In this document: positions 1 to 9,091 of the stretch, one piece after another
Layout: each line of letters starts with the position of its first letter
How positions within the stretch are numbered: position 1 is the first letter of the stretch
Assembly: GCF_000236905.1 (NCBI RefSeq)
Contig: NC_016524.1
Span: forward strand, 620,001 to 684,000
Source: Tetrapisispora phaffii CBS 4417
Lineage: Eukaryota; Ascomycota; Saccharomycetes; Saccharomycetales; Saccharomycetaceae
Length of the DNA: 64,000 nt
Reading direction: 5' to 3'
Translations under genes and position numbers: made by a program
Notes under the pieces: generated by a model
The model's input: the letters and a program-made list of their open reading frames with translations, nothing else
The model's database searches: none
What the model was told of the DNA's origin: nothing

Positions 1-1
1 A

Positions 2-1927
2 TCCAAACCAAAAAATGTTCAAGAGGCTTTACCATATATCTTAAATGATTTGAAAAGCAAGAATCAAAAACTTCAAATTTTGAGTTTGAAAACACTAGTG
101 GTTGTTCCATCTCCTGAATTTTTTAATGAAGCGTTTGAATTTGTATCACAAACGCTTAACAGATTATCAACCGTAAAGGATGAATTAACAAAGGAAGCTA
201 TTTATTGTATAAGTGTATTGGATGAAGCTGATCATGACCGTGTACTACCATTGATTGATACTTTAATGGATATTATTGAAAATGAATCTAAAGAACCTTC
301 TTTTATTGTGGCAGCATTAAATGTGGTATGTATTATATCAGAAAGAAACACTAATATGAGTAATATGACAGTGCGGGTCGATATTGCAATTGATATTTTG
401 GAGATGTTGCCAACTTTAAATGAATGGGAAAAAGCGTTTGTTATGGAGTGTTTCACTGGAAAAGTGGTTCCTCAAACTCATATGGAGTCTACAAATATTA
501 TACAATTAGTTATCCCTCAACTTCAACATGGTAATACATCAGTTGCTCTCAATACATTGAGATTTATCTTTTATTTGCTAAATTATGTTGAATTTACTAC
601 GGAAGAACTATCTATCAAATTATCAAGCTCGATTATAGCTTTGTTGAATAAACCACCAGAACTGGAATTTTTAATTTTAAGAAATATCATTTTATTACTT
701 CTCAGCAGAGAAAATTCTATACTGAATTTAGATGTATCTTATTTTTTTGTTGAGTATAATGATCCTATTTATATAAAAGATACAAAACTTGAATGTCTAT
801 ATCTTTTAGCAAATGAAGTCACCCTCCCATTGATTTTAGAAGAGTTAGAACAGTATGCAACAGATATTCATATACAAATGTCACGAAAAGCAATCAGAGC
901 CATTGGAAATTTAGCAGTAAAACTAAATAAAGAATCAGCTGATAAATGTGTGGAATGTCTACTAGACCTATTAGAATTTGGGGTTGATTATGTTATTCAA
1001 GAGACGATATCCGTATTTCGTAATATATTAAGAAAATACCCAGATAGATACAGAAATAACATTGATATATTAGTAAATTGCATTGATTATATTCAGGAAA
1101 GTGAAGCTAAGAATGCAATGATATGGATTTTAACCAATTATTCAGACAGTATGCACAACTGTTTGGAAATATTCAAAGTTTTTTCTTCAAATATAAAAGA
1201 TGAAACATTAGAAGTGCAATTTTCTATTTTAAACAGTTCAATTAAATTCTTAATGAGATACGGTACTAAAGAATCAGAATCAATATGTATGGAAGTTCTT
1301 AAGTGTTGCACAGAAGAAATAGATAATCCAGATTTAAGAAGTAGGGCCTATATGTATTGGCGTTTACTGACCTTGTTACAAACAAAAGATAACCATATGA
1401 CAAATGAGACTGTGTTGGATATAATTGATGGTGATTTACCTGTAATAGAGTTGAATACAAAATTAGACCCTCTAATACTTCAAGAATTAGAATTAAACAT
1501 AGGCAGCATTGCATCTATCTATCTGAAGCCGGTTTCACAAATTTTCAGATTAAATAGACCAAAACTTCTGATTTCAAGTCCAGTATTGAATCCGGATCAC
1601 GATTCTCTAAAAATAATCAAAAGTAACTCAACATATGATGAATTTGGTAATGAATCTAAGAATTTAGACAATCAGAGAATGGATCGTAGGTCACATGAAA
1701 TGGTTTCCACTAATTCAACTATGAATGCAATTATGGAGGACTATGATAAACCCGCTGAAACAATTAATCAGCTGAAAGGTAACATGAAATCTAGTTCCAC
1801 AAGGCAGTCGCGATTAAGCAGAAAACCATCTCAATTGCTTAGAAGATTAACTAAAAAAAACCATTCTAATGAACTAATTATCCACTTCTTAAGTGGAAAT
1901 GGATGTTTAATGTTTTTTCATATATAG
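2..1927 (+). CDS. APL1: AP-2 adaptor beta subunit, 5' partial
   Basis: Large beta-adaptin of the AP-2 clathrin adaptor complex, which acts in cargo selection at the plasma membrane. The frame is open from base 2, so the N-terminus lies outside the window; the TTG at 50 is not a start. The visible part is the alpha-solenoid trunk, including the hallmark YNDPIYIKDTKLECLYLLA and NPDLRSRAYMYWRLL motifs of beta-adaptins. The tail carries DYDKPAETINQLKG followed by a basic Ser/Lys stretch, which I recognise from yeast Apl1 rather than Apl2. There is no long ear domain, as in yeast Apl1. The last residues (from about 1852) differ from the expected short basic ending, and a shift in an A8 tract would restore it (see findings). 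SSL1 follows on the same strand. Confidence 0.93.
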   Translation, partial: SKPKNVQEALPYILNDLKSKNQKLQILSLKTLVVVPSPEFFNEAFEFVSQTLNRLSTVKDELTKEAIYCISVLDEADHDRVLPLIDTLMDIIENESKEPSFIVAALNVVCIISERNTNMSNMTVRVDIAIDILEMLPTLNEWEKAFVMECFTGKVVPQTHMESTNIIQLVIPQLQHGNTSVALNTLRFIFYLLNYVEFTTEELSIKLSSSIIALLNKPPELEFLILRNIILLLLSRENSILNLDVSYFFVEYNDPIYIKDTKLECLYLLANEVTLPLILEELEQYATDIHIQMSRKAIRAIGNLAVKLNKESADKCVECLLDLLEFGVDYVIQETISVFRNILRKYPDRYRNNIDILVNCIDYIQESEAKNAMIWILTNYSDSMHNCLEIFKVFSSNIKDETLEVQFSILNSSIKFLMRYGTKESESICMEVLKCCTEEIDNPDLRSRAYMYWRLLTLLQTKDNHMTNETVLDIIDGDLPVIELNTKLDPLILQELELNIGSIASIYLKPVSQIFRLNRPKLLISSPVLNPDHDSLKIIKSNSTYDEFGNESKNLDNQRMDRRSHEMVSTNSTMNAIMEDYDKPAETINQLKGNMKSSSTRQSRLSRKPSQLLRRLTKKNHSNELIIHFLSGNGCLMFFHI

Positions 1928-2225
1928 ACGTATGTCTTTTAACTAATAGAACGACTATAATGAACGTGTGTTAATTTTCATGATATCTTTCATCACGCTA
2001 CCAAATAAAGAGATTGCACATTCTACTTTTTCTTGAAAGTTGAAAAATTAACTAACCTCACAAGTTTATATTTAATTATAAGAAATATCAAGTAATGAAC
2101 AGTAAATATAATCATTTTTCTTACCCATGTTAAATTCAAATTCATTCAAAGATAATACATTTATTATACTCGATTAGCATAGATCTTGCATCATTTTACC
2201 ATATCTGCATCCTTGATCAAGCACT

Positions 2226-3698
2226 ATGGCACCAACGATAAGAGTAGAATCAGATGAAGATGAAGAAACTGTTATGGTTTCTTCTACAAATAATAGAAAA
2301 CAAAAAAAACTGGTTCATTTTAGCAACGAAGAGGAAAATGAGGTAACTTCAAAGGAAGCTAAGAAAATAAAGGCGGAACCTATTGAGAACCCCAACAATG
2401 TTACAGTTCAAAGTTCATCTAGAACTGATTCGGCTTCTAAAAGTAATCATTTCAAGAGCAATGATAAAGATAAGGAAAGGAAATCTAAGAAGAAGAAGAT
2501 CACCAATGACCAACTGGCAGGTACTAGTGGTGGTTATTCATGGGAAGATGAGTTAAAAAGAAGTTGGGATTTAGTTACAGTAGATGATGAGAATGATATG
2601 GCTTCGCTAGTCGCAAGTATAGTAGAGGCCCGTAAAAAACGTTCTGCGCAAAAGGTGGTCACCCCTTATCAAAGAGGTATTATCAGATCTTTAATATTGA
2701 TATTAGATTGTAGCGAAGTTATGTCTGAAAAAGATTTGAGACCGAATCGTAATGCTATGAGCATCCAATATGCGATCGATTTTATACAAGAATTTTTTGA
2801 TGAAAATCCTATTTCACAACTAGGTATTGTCATTATGAGAAATGGTTTGGCAAATTTATTAAGTCCAATAGGTGGGAACCCCCAAGCACATATTGATGCT
2901 TTGAAATCAATTCGTAGAGAAGAGCCAAAAGGTAATCCTTCACTTCAGAATGCTTTGGAAATGGCAAGGGGGTTACTACTACCAGTTCCATCTCACTGTA
3001 CAAGAGAAGTTTTGATTGTTTTTGGAGGTTTGTCGAGTACAGATCCAGGTGATATACACCAAACTATCCAATCTTTAGTAAATGAAAAGATTCGTGTAAA
3101 AGTAATAGGGCTATCTGCTCAAGTTGCTATTTGTAAGGAGCTTTGTAAAGCCACAAACTACGATGATGAATCATTTTACAGAGTAATATTGGACGAAGTT
3201 CATTTCAAAGAATTGTATGATGAAGCAGTTACTCCTCTTCCTGTAAATAAAATTAATAAAGCATTTACGTTGGTTAAAATGGGGTTTCCAACTAGAGTAT
3301 TTGAAGAGAATCCAACCTTTTGTGCATGCCATTCTAAACTAGTTTATGGAGGCTACTTTTGCCCTAACTGTAACAGCAAAGTGTGCTCATTGCCAACAGT
3401 ATGCCCCTGTTGTGATTTAATGCTAATCTTATCTACTCATTTAGCTCGTTCTTACCATCATCTAATGCCTTTAAAGACTTTTAGTGAAGTTCCTACAAGT
3501 GAAACTTTTGAAACAGAAAATTGTTTTAGTTGTCAAATGACATTTCCATCTTTAAGGAATAAGAAGACTGGTGAATTGCTTACAAGTTCACGCTATCGAT
3601 GTCAGGATTGTGAAAATGATTTCTGCATCGATTGCGATCTCTTTATTCATGAAATACTTCATAATTGTCCTGGGTGTGAATCCAGTCCTACAATTTAA
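2226..3698 (+). CDS. SSL1: TFIIH core subunit Ssl1
   Basis: Subunit of general transcription factor TFIIH (human p44), needed for RNA polymerase II initiation and nucleotide excision repair, where it supports the Rad3 helicase. The 490-residue protein is close to the 461 of S. cerevisiae. It has a charged Lys/Glu/Ser-rich N-terminus (about 1-100), then a von Willebrand A domain (about 155-330) starting RSLILILDCSEVMSE. A Cys4-type zinc segment follows at about 365-400 (CPNC, CPCC pairs), and a C-terminal RING-like module at about 432-485 has CFSC, CQDC, CIDC and CPGC pairs. The ATG is preceded by a short AT-rich leader. APL1 lies upstream on the same strand. Confidence 0.96.
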   Translation: MAPTIRVESDEDEETVMVSSTNNRKQKKLVHFSNEEENEVTSKEAKKIKAEPIENPNNVTVQSSSRTDSASKSNHFKSNDKDKERKSKKKKITNDQLAGTSGGYSWEDELKRSWDLVTVDDENDMASLVASIVEARKKRSAQKVVTPYQRGIIRSLILILDCSEVMSEKDLRPNRNAMSIQYAIDFIQEFFDENPISQLGIVIMRNGLANLLSPIGGNPQAHIDALKSIRREEPKGNPSLQNALEMARGLLLPVPSHCTREVLIVFGGLSSTDPGDIHQTIQSLVNEKIRVKVIGLSAQVAICKELCKATNYDDESFYRVILDEVHFKELYDEAVTPLPVNKINKAFTLVKMGFPTRVFEENPTFCACHSKLVYGGYFCPNCNSKVCSLPTVCPCCDLMLILSTHLARSYHHLMPLKTFSEVPTSETFETENCFSCQMTFPSLRNKKTGELLTSSRYRCQDCENDFCIDCDLFIHEILHNCPGCESSPTI

Positions 3699-4211
3699 GA
3701 CATTGTGTTACTCTATGTAAAGTTAATAGGATAGAAAGGAACGAGTTCCTAAAATAATGCATCAAAAAAAATCTGAATAAGCATATATAATTTTAATTAT
3801 ATAATAACTTAGAAATTAATATTTAATTAGTCTCCAGACATACATTAAAGCATTTTGAATATATGTATATATATATATACATCGATTAATTAATCATATG
3901 ACTATTATTAACTTTATAACTATTTATTACGTTATGATTATCAAGCTAAATAATCGAAATCTGCAATTATTTCATAATGTATTTATCTGCGTCGTTGCGT
4001 AATTTCAGAAAAAACGTAACATTGTACTAAAGTAGATCTGAAAAAATATTATCTCATTTAAAATTATCACTTACAAAAAAATCTAAACATAACAATGTTT
4101 ATAGATCTGCTATAGAAAGGGAGGCAAATATTCAGCTAGAAACTATATTTTTCAACAATTCTTAAGCTTCTTCACTGGAAAATTAAATAGACTATTGAAT
4201 AATTGACCATT
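3699..4211. other. Intergenic, SSL1 to GNAT-like gene
   Basis: About 510 bases without a gene. It includes a TA-dinucleotide run near 3863-3880 and several A-runs. I see no RNA gene and no CDEIII-like core here. Confidence 0.6.
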
Positions 4212-4883
4212 ATGACTCAGTCAGAATCTTTAGTAATAGTGCTTCCAGTCACCCAGCTAAAGAAATCATCACCAAACACAATCTATAGTCTATTCTCGAT
4301 CGTGAATAAAGGGTATGAAAAACCTACGAATGAATACAAAATTGTTTTAAATAAAAGAATAGAATCTCCTGATTTATTTTTTGAGGATTTAGGATTTTCC
4401 AAATGCCACGAAAGGGCTTTTTTTTACGTCTTGGTAGACTCCAGTTTACTAAACAATCCCCAATTTGCTTCGTCGTTTAAGAAAGTTCAAGCAACCTCAA
4501 ATTATTTTGAATACTCATATACAGACAATGAGCAGTCTCTGAATTTTGGTTTTCCATTTGACCAGGTGCTTGCAACCGTTGGGTATAAACCAATATCTAA
4601 CGGTAGCTTTGAAATAACTGGTTATACGTCTTTCGGTAAAGGCTGTGGGGTAGAACTTTTCAACAAATCTTTATTTCATCTCACTACACAAGTTAATGTA
4701 ACAACTTTAATAGCAATGGTTATTGTAGAACATAACTTAGTTGGGTACTATGAGAAAAAATTAGGTTTCACAGAAATAGAACGCATAATAGTTAAAAAAA
4801 CTGACCCCAAATCATCCGGTTTTCAAGGTAATTTTAAATGTGCCAAAGACATTCACATATCTCATCTTCAGAAGGCTATTTAA
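4212..4883 (+). CDS. Putative GNAT-fold acetyltransferase, uncharacterised
   Basis: Predicted protein of 223 residues from the ATG at 4212; the upstream in-frame TTG at 4203 is rejected as a start. The C-terminal third has the spacing typical of the end of a Gcn5-related N-acetyltransferase fold: a hydrophobic beta strand (TTLIAMVIVEHNLVGYYEKK), then LGFTEIERIIVKK, where 'yYeklGF' is the family hallmark. The middle holds an FGKGCG segment that could be the acetyl-CoA loop, but a clean Q/RxxGxG/A motif is not obvious. The substrate is unknown. I do not recognise an S. cerevisiae counterpart at this position, next to SSL1 and DNM1. A 16-bp tandem duplication starts 7 bases after the stop. Confidence 0.6.
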   Translation: MTQSESLVIVLPVTQLKKSSPNTIYSLFSIVNKGYEKPTNEYKIVLNKRIESPDLFFEDLGFSKCHERAFFYVLVDSSLLNNPQFASSFKKVQATSNYFEYSYTDNEQSLNFGFPFDQVLATVGYKPISNGSFEITGYTSFGKGCGVELFNKSLFHLTTQVNVTTLIAMVIVEHNLVGYYEKKLGFTEIERIIVKKTDPKSSGFQGNFKCAKDIHISHLQKAI

Positions 4884-4890
4884 ATTATAG

Positions 4891-4922
4891 AATATAACAT
4901 ATAGTGAATATAACATATAGTG
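4891..4922 (+). repeat. 16-bp tandem duplication
   Basis: Two identical copies of AATATAACATATAGTG, the second directly following the first, just downstream of the GNAT-like stop codon. Confidence 0.9.
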
Positions 4923-5004
4923 AATAATATAAAGCAATACCTCAAATATTTCACACACTATTTCAAAACAACAGGGTAAGGGATTTATCTTGAGAATATA
5001 AAAC

Positions 5005-5180
5005 TGGTTCGGAAATGATCATATGACTTGTAGCTGTTATTTTTATTAGTTTATTTAATATTTTAATACTTACTTGTAAATATTTTCTTCTGTTTTATTA
5101 TTTTTATATTAATCTTGGTAATATTAATGGTATCCTAATTAGCATATTAAATTTTGCTTTGTATCTTATTTTCCGAACCA
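5005..5180. other. Candidate point centromere (CDEIII-like cores bounding AT-rich DNA)
   Basis: Seen: TGGTTCGGAAA at 5005-5015 and its exact reverse complement TTTCCGAACCA at 5170-5180 flank 154 bp of about 82% A+T. TTTCCGAA is the conserved core of CDEIII in Saccharomycetaceae centromeres. ATCATATG at 5018-5025 matches 7 of 8 positions of CDEI (RTCACRTG). DNM1 and PRE3, the left-arm neighbours of CEN12 and CEN10 in S. cerevisiae, lie to the right and are transcribed toward this point. Against it: bases outside the CCGAA core match the CDEIII consensus poorly, the spacing is longer than the S. cerevisiae CDEII, and APL1 and SSL1 are inverted relative to the S. cerevisiae right arm. Confidence 0.3.
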
Positions 5181-5397
5181 TTATGATTTGTTGAATACAA
5201 TTATATTATGGCGAGATTAAGCGTTTTCGGTCCATATTTACTTCGCATTCCAATTATTATACAAGGTTAGCTGCATACTAAACTAAAGTACAGTAGGGAA
5301 CCCTGTAAGTACTTCATCCCTATAAAGTTACCAACAATATAAGTTAAAGATCATCATAGTTAGTTAGTTAGTTATTTATACATGAGTACTGAACTAT

Positions 5398-7680
5398 TTA
5401 CAAAATGTCGTTAATGATATTGGAAGCTTCTCTATACGTTCTTAGTAACTTCAAACAATTCTCACGATTTTGTGATATGCTCAAATCTTCGATAAGTAAC
5501 TCATCAAACATAGATTCTTTATATAGCTTTGTTACTAATGTATTTTGAGAAGTTTCTTTGCAATAATTTACTAGCAAACACATAATTGCTTTAGGTACTT
5601 GATCCTGTATCATTTCTCTTATAATTGAAAAATAGGATTCTATTAATTTCTTTATCAATTCACATTCAAGCTGTTCCCTTTCAGTTAAATTAAATAATTG
5701 ACTGTTCTCATCATCATTAATATTCAATGAATTTAAATTGACATTACCATCACCAGTAGAATACTGATTTGAAATCAAAGGTTCATTTAAACTGTATTGT
5801 GAATTAAGCAATTGAGATTTAGGGTCCTTTCCGAAGAAATAATTCAAGAATGATTCCTTCGACTGCTTTATATTCTGAGCATCAGGTGATTCACTAAAAT
5901 CAATATCTGATTTTGATTCTGATTCGTTAATTGGTGTAGTAGATTCTGTTACGAGATTTCCATCTTGAGTTATTGATGCAGTGGGAGAATTTGTTGCAGG
6001 AGCTGTAATTTTATTAGAATTCTCTTTTTTTTTTGCTTGAGCAATAGAAGACATCGCATCAGTTGCACTAATAAAACTAGGATGATTAGTATTGATATAA
6101 GCTCTGTGGATATCTATTAAACTTTCAACGTATGCTCTAGTCGGAGTTAATCTCTCTCTTAATAAATTACTAATCACTTCAATTAACATGCTCTGTAGCT
6201 TTGGATACCTTGATAGTTCAGTGAAACTACTGCTATGACATATTTTTACTAGTTCCTCATATACTAATTCAACACATCTTTGAGAAGGATCAAGGAGCAA
6301 TTGAATTTGTGGTTTCACCAATAAATCAAATGCTAACTCTGGAACAAATAAGGATGGACGTGGTCCAGTTGAATTTCTGATAGCTGTCCTAATATCCTTT
6401 ATGCTCAAATTAACAGTTGGGCTTATAGAATTTAATGACTTGCCAAAAATATCATTAAAAATATAGTATATTCTTGCACCACCACAAAGTTCTTTTGTTC
6501 CAATTTCGGAATATGTCCCATCTATAGATGAAATGAACTTTGAAGCAAATTTATTCATCAATTGAAGAACCAAACTGGCTCTGTTCTCATCAGTAATTTT
6601 TCCCTCGCCACCATAAGATGCTAGTTCCTCTTCAGTTTGACCAATTAGTGTATTTATTCTCACTTTAATATCCGGTAATTTATCTCTGATATGGTTCATT
6701 AATATTTGATTCAATATATATGACAAATAACGTGTACCACATCTGTTAGAAATAGTTCTATAAACAGCATGTCTTTTAAAAAAATCCTCTTCGTTATCAA
6801 GTGATTCTTTAACCGAAATATTTGATTGAATATCCTGTTGTGAACGGTTAACCACCCCAACAAAACCTAATTTCAGAGGATACAATTTACCAGATAATAT
6901 ATCTAAGGCATGTGTACCGGAGTCCATTAAATCTAACTTCGTTATGACACCTATTGTTCTCTTACCCATAGGATCAACTTCCCTTGCTAGTTTCAGAGCA
7001 TCTGAATTTACTAAATCAATATTTGCTGGAGAAACTGCCAGTATGATACAATTTGGAGTCGCTATGTATTCCATCAATAGATTTTTTATTTGCCTCTCAA
7101 TGTCAGGAGGTTGTTCGCCAATTGGAACTTTGGTAATACCAGGTAAATCAATTAAGGTTAAATTCAAAACATGTGGTGAAAATATTTTTAGATTAATTGG
7201 AATCTTGCTAATGCTCTTATTATTACCTGCAATTCTTTCTGTTTCGTAAGCTATTTCTTTTCTTATTTCAGAAAAATCATAAAATCTTTTTCCAGGCTTA
7301 TGTAAAAACTCACCCCATTCATTTCTATTTGAAGTTTGAATGGTTGGACTATAGCCATTATTATTTTTTTGTAAATGTTCTTCCAAGGATAATTCAGTAT
7401 TATTTTCACCTTGATTGAAATCAAGGTTATTTTCTTTTTCAATTAATGGAGAGTTTAAAGGAATATTGTTTAGTTGAAGAACTAAAGGTCTTCTTGTGAC
7501 TATACCTGTCCCTCTTGGTAAGAAATCTCTTCCCACTAAAGTTTCCAAAATCGATGACTTCCCTGAAGATTGTGACCCAACAACTGCTAAAATTGGGAGA
7601 TCCAAAGTGTCTATTCCAGAATCATACATAACATCCTGTAATTTATTTACTGTAGGGATTAAATCTTCTAAAGTTGACAT
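5398..7680 (-). CDS. DNM1: Dynamin-related GTPase Dnm1
   Basis: Dynamin-like GTPase that assembles on mitochondria and peroxisomes and divides them. It has 760 residues, nearly the same as S. cerevisiae Dnm1. The GTPase domain (about 20-335) shows the P-loop GSQSSGKS, the switch motif DLPGITKVP and TKLD. The middle/stalk follows to about residue 530, with FVPELAFDLLVKPQI. A variable Ser/Asn-rich insert B lies at about 545-650, ending near FLNYFFGKDPK. The C-terminal GTPase effector domain begins about TEREQLECELIKKLI. The start METSTLEDL-type region reads MSTLEDLIPTVNKLQDVMYD, matching the family start. The insert differs from S. cerevisiae, as expected for that region. Confidence 0.98.
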   Translation of the reverse strand: MSTLEDLIPTVNKLQDVMYDSGIDTLDLPILAVVGSQSSGKSSILETLVGRDFLPRGTGIVTRRPLVLQLNNIPLNSPLIEKENNLDFNQGENNTELSLEEHLQKNNNGYSPTIQTSNRNEWGEFLHKPGKRFYDFSEIRKEIAYETERIAGNNKSISKIPINLKIFSPHVLNLTLIDLPGITKVPIGEQPPDIERQIKNLLMEYIATPNCIILAVSPANIDLVNSDALKLAREVDPMGKRTIGVITKLDLMDSGTHALDILSGKLYPLKLGFVGVVNRSQQDIQSNISVKESLDNEEDFFKRHAVYRTISNRCGTRYLSYILNQILMNHIRDKLPDIKVRINTLIGQTEEELASYGGEGKITDENRASLVLQLMNKFASKFISSIDGTYSEIGTKELCGGARIYYIFNDIFGKSLNSISPTVNLSIKDIRTAIRNSTGPRPSLFVPELAFDLLVKPQIQLLLDPSQRCVELVYEELVKICHSSSFTELSRYPKLQSMLIEVISNLLRERLTPTRAYVESLIDIHRAYINTNHPSFISATDAMSSIAQAKKKENSNKITAPATNSPTASITQDGNLVTESTTPINESESKSDIDFSESPDAQNIKQSKESFLNYFFGKDPKSQLLNSQYSLNEPLISNQYSTGDGNVNLNSLNINDDENSQLFNLTEREQLECELIKKLIESYFSIIREMIQDQVPKAIMCLLVNYCKETSQNTLVTKLYKESMFDELLIEDLSISQNRENCLKLLRTYREASNIINDIL

Positions 7681-7950
7681 CTTAGCTTGGCTTACAATGT
7701 ACTATGTTTTTATATCTATTTCTTACAAATCAATAGAACAAACAAATGATACAGTCTTTGGTGTTATAGTTCAGCTATAAATATCTTCTTTTTGTCTTTT
7801 TTACACCTAAAAGTTTTAAATAAACCAAAGTATTTTTTATTATTCTAGTTAATTTGAGATCGAGATGATAACAAAAACTACCTCCAAGTTCACAATATAT
7901 TTCAAATAAGAATGAATTATCTTTTAACTTTATCGTTAGATAAAATATAA

Positions 7951-8136
7951 ATGAATAATGATAACTATCGTACTGTTTTATTAGTAAAATCATTTAACTT
8001 TATGGTGTATTTACTTTTCAATTGTGTGTTGTTTGTTTTGGTTTTTTCGCTGATGTCCTTACACCGCGATTATGGAATTAATGATCTCCAGCATATCATT
8101 GGATATTTGATGAGATGGGTTAACAAAGGCGACTAA
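7951..8136 (+). CDS. Possible small membrane protein ORF
   Basis: A 61-codon ORF with an ATG start. It encodes one strong hydrophobic segment (about residues 13-36, FNFMVYLLFNCVLFVLVFSL) followed by a polar tail ending RWVNKGD. It is an isolated plus-strand ORF in the DNM1-PRE3 gap and does not overlap a known gene. I recognise no homologue, and a hydrophobic ORF of this length can arise by chance in T-rich DNA. Confidence 0.2.
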   Translation: MNNDNYRTVLLVKSFNFMVYLLFNCVLFVLVFSLMSLHRDYGINDLQHIIGYLMRWVNKGD

Positions 8137-8190
8137 ATTAAAGTAAAGCTAATGCAACGTACGCCCAATTAAGGATATCTAAAGAATATG

Positions 8191-8228
8191 AAATAAGGAA
8201 ATAAGGAAATGAGGAAGTAAGGAAATAG
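8191..8228 (+). repeat. 8-bp tandem repeat
   Basis: Four and a half units of AAATAAGG, the third and fourth each with one change, in the 3' flank of PRE3. Confidence 0.85.
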
Positions 8229-8440
8229 TTGTTAAATGTGGAGATGTTGAGATCTTTCCGCTCAAATTGATATAATGTATTAACCTGATTCTTGCAATTA
8301 AATAATGGGTGAATAAGATACATTTTAAAAGGTTTAAGAATTACCTTTAAGCAGGTTAATTATATATTTTCCTTTACTATAAATGAATGAATTATGTATG
8401 TATCTATATACTCATAATATGTATTATGCAAACTTTATGA

Positions 8441-9091
8441 TCATAAATTTTCGTATTCATCTGGATAGAATATTAGACGTTCGACACCATCCTTTGTTAC
8501 AACAACCATTCTAATTACACCACCAGAAGAACCATCCCATTTAATTGCTTGTGATAAAGAATGTTTCATGAAATCTACAGTTTCATCTTTTGTCATATTT
8601 TCTTTATAATTTTTATCACAGTAACCGTAAATAAAAGTTGATCCAGATCCTGCGATGGCATACTTTTGCTTATGTAAAGATCCACCTAGTGGAATACTGT
8701 ATACTTCACCTTTATTTTCCTTATCATCAAACCCAGCAACAATTATACCTGCACTTAGATTATCTTTATTATCGTAACACATTGTTTTGAAGATCGAAGC
8801 AGCAACTTTTGTAGAAGGTTCACCGAATTGGGCAGTATATAACTCCAATTGGTATTGAACAATATCAGCAACAGCTTGAGTGTCTGCAGCAGAACCTGAT
8901 CTACAACACCATATTTTGTCCTGAACCCTGGTCAACTTGTCAGTAACACGGTTTGCAATATAAGCACCTGTAGTTGTACGAGAGTCTGCCCCCAGAATAA
9001 CACCATCTTTAAACGTAACAGCCATAATAGAAGTACCCAAACTCACTTCACCTTTTTTAAGTCTATTTATATCAACTTGAATACCATTCAT
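8441..9091 (-). CDS. PRE3: 20S proteasome beta-1 subunit (caspase-like)
   Basis: Catalytic beta-1 subunit of the 20S proteasome, which cleaves after acidic residues. The 216-residue protein starts MNGIQVDINRLKKGEVSLG, and the propeptide would be removed after Gly19 to expose catalytic Thr20 (TSIMAV). Asp36 and Lys52 equivalents lie in GADSRTTTG and VTDKLTRV; GSGSTFIYGY and SLSQAIKWDGSSGG are family motifs. The ORF is continuous from the ATG, whereas the S. cerevisiae gene is interrupted by an intron near its 5' end. A PACE-like site lies about 250 bases upstream. Confidence 0.98.
   Translation of the reverse strand: MNGIQVDINRLKKGEVSLGTSIMAVTFKDGVILGADSRTTTGAYIANRVTDKLTRVQDKIWCCRSGSAADTQAVADIVQYQLELYTAQFGEPSTKVAASIFKTMCYDNKDNLSAGIIVAGFDDKENKGEVYSIPLGGSLHKQKYAIAGSGSTFIYGYCDKNYKENMTKDETVDFMKHSLSQAIKWDGSSGGVIRMVVVTKDGVERLIFYPDEYENL

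Larger units (their letters stand above)
4884..5397. other. Intergenic, GNAT-like gene to DNM1 (3'-3')
   Basis: Gene-free convergent interval. It holds a 16-bp tandem repeat at 4891-4922 and an AT-rich core at 5016-5169 (28 G/C in 154 bases by my count) bounded by an 11-bp inverted repeat. By synteny it lies where CEN10/CEN12 might be expected, and it is discussed as a candidate point centromere. Confidence 0.6.
7681..8440. other. Intergenic, DNM1 promoter and PRE3 3' flank
   Basis: About 760 bases between the DNM1 start and the PRE3 stop, both on the minus strand. It contains one possible small ORF (7951-8136, plus strand) and an 8-bp tandem repeat at 8191-8228. I see no RNA gene. Confidence 0.6.

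Noticed and set aside
50..52. TTG at position 50 as the start of the first gene
   Set aside because: The frame is open to the window edge with beta-adaptin-like residues before it, so the gene is simply cut by the boundary.
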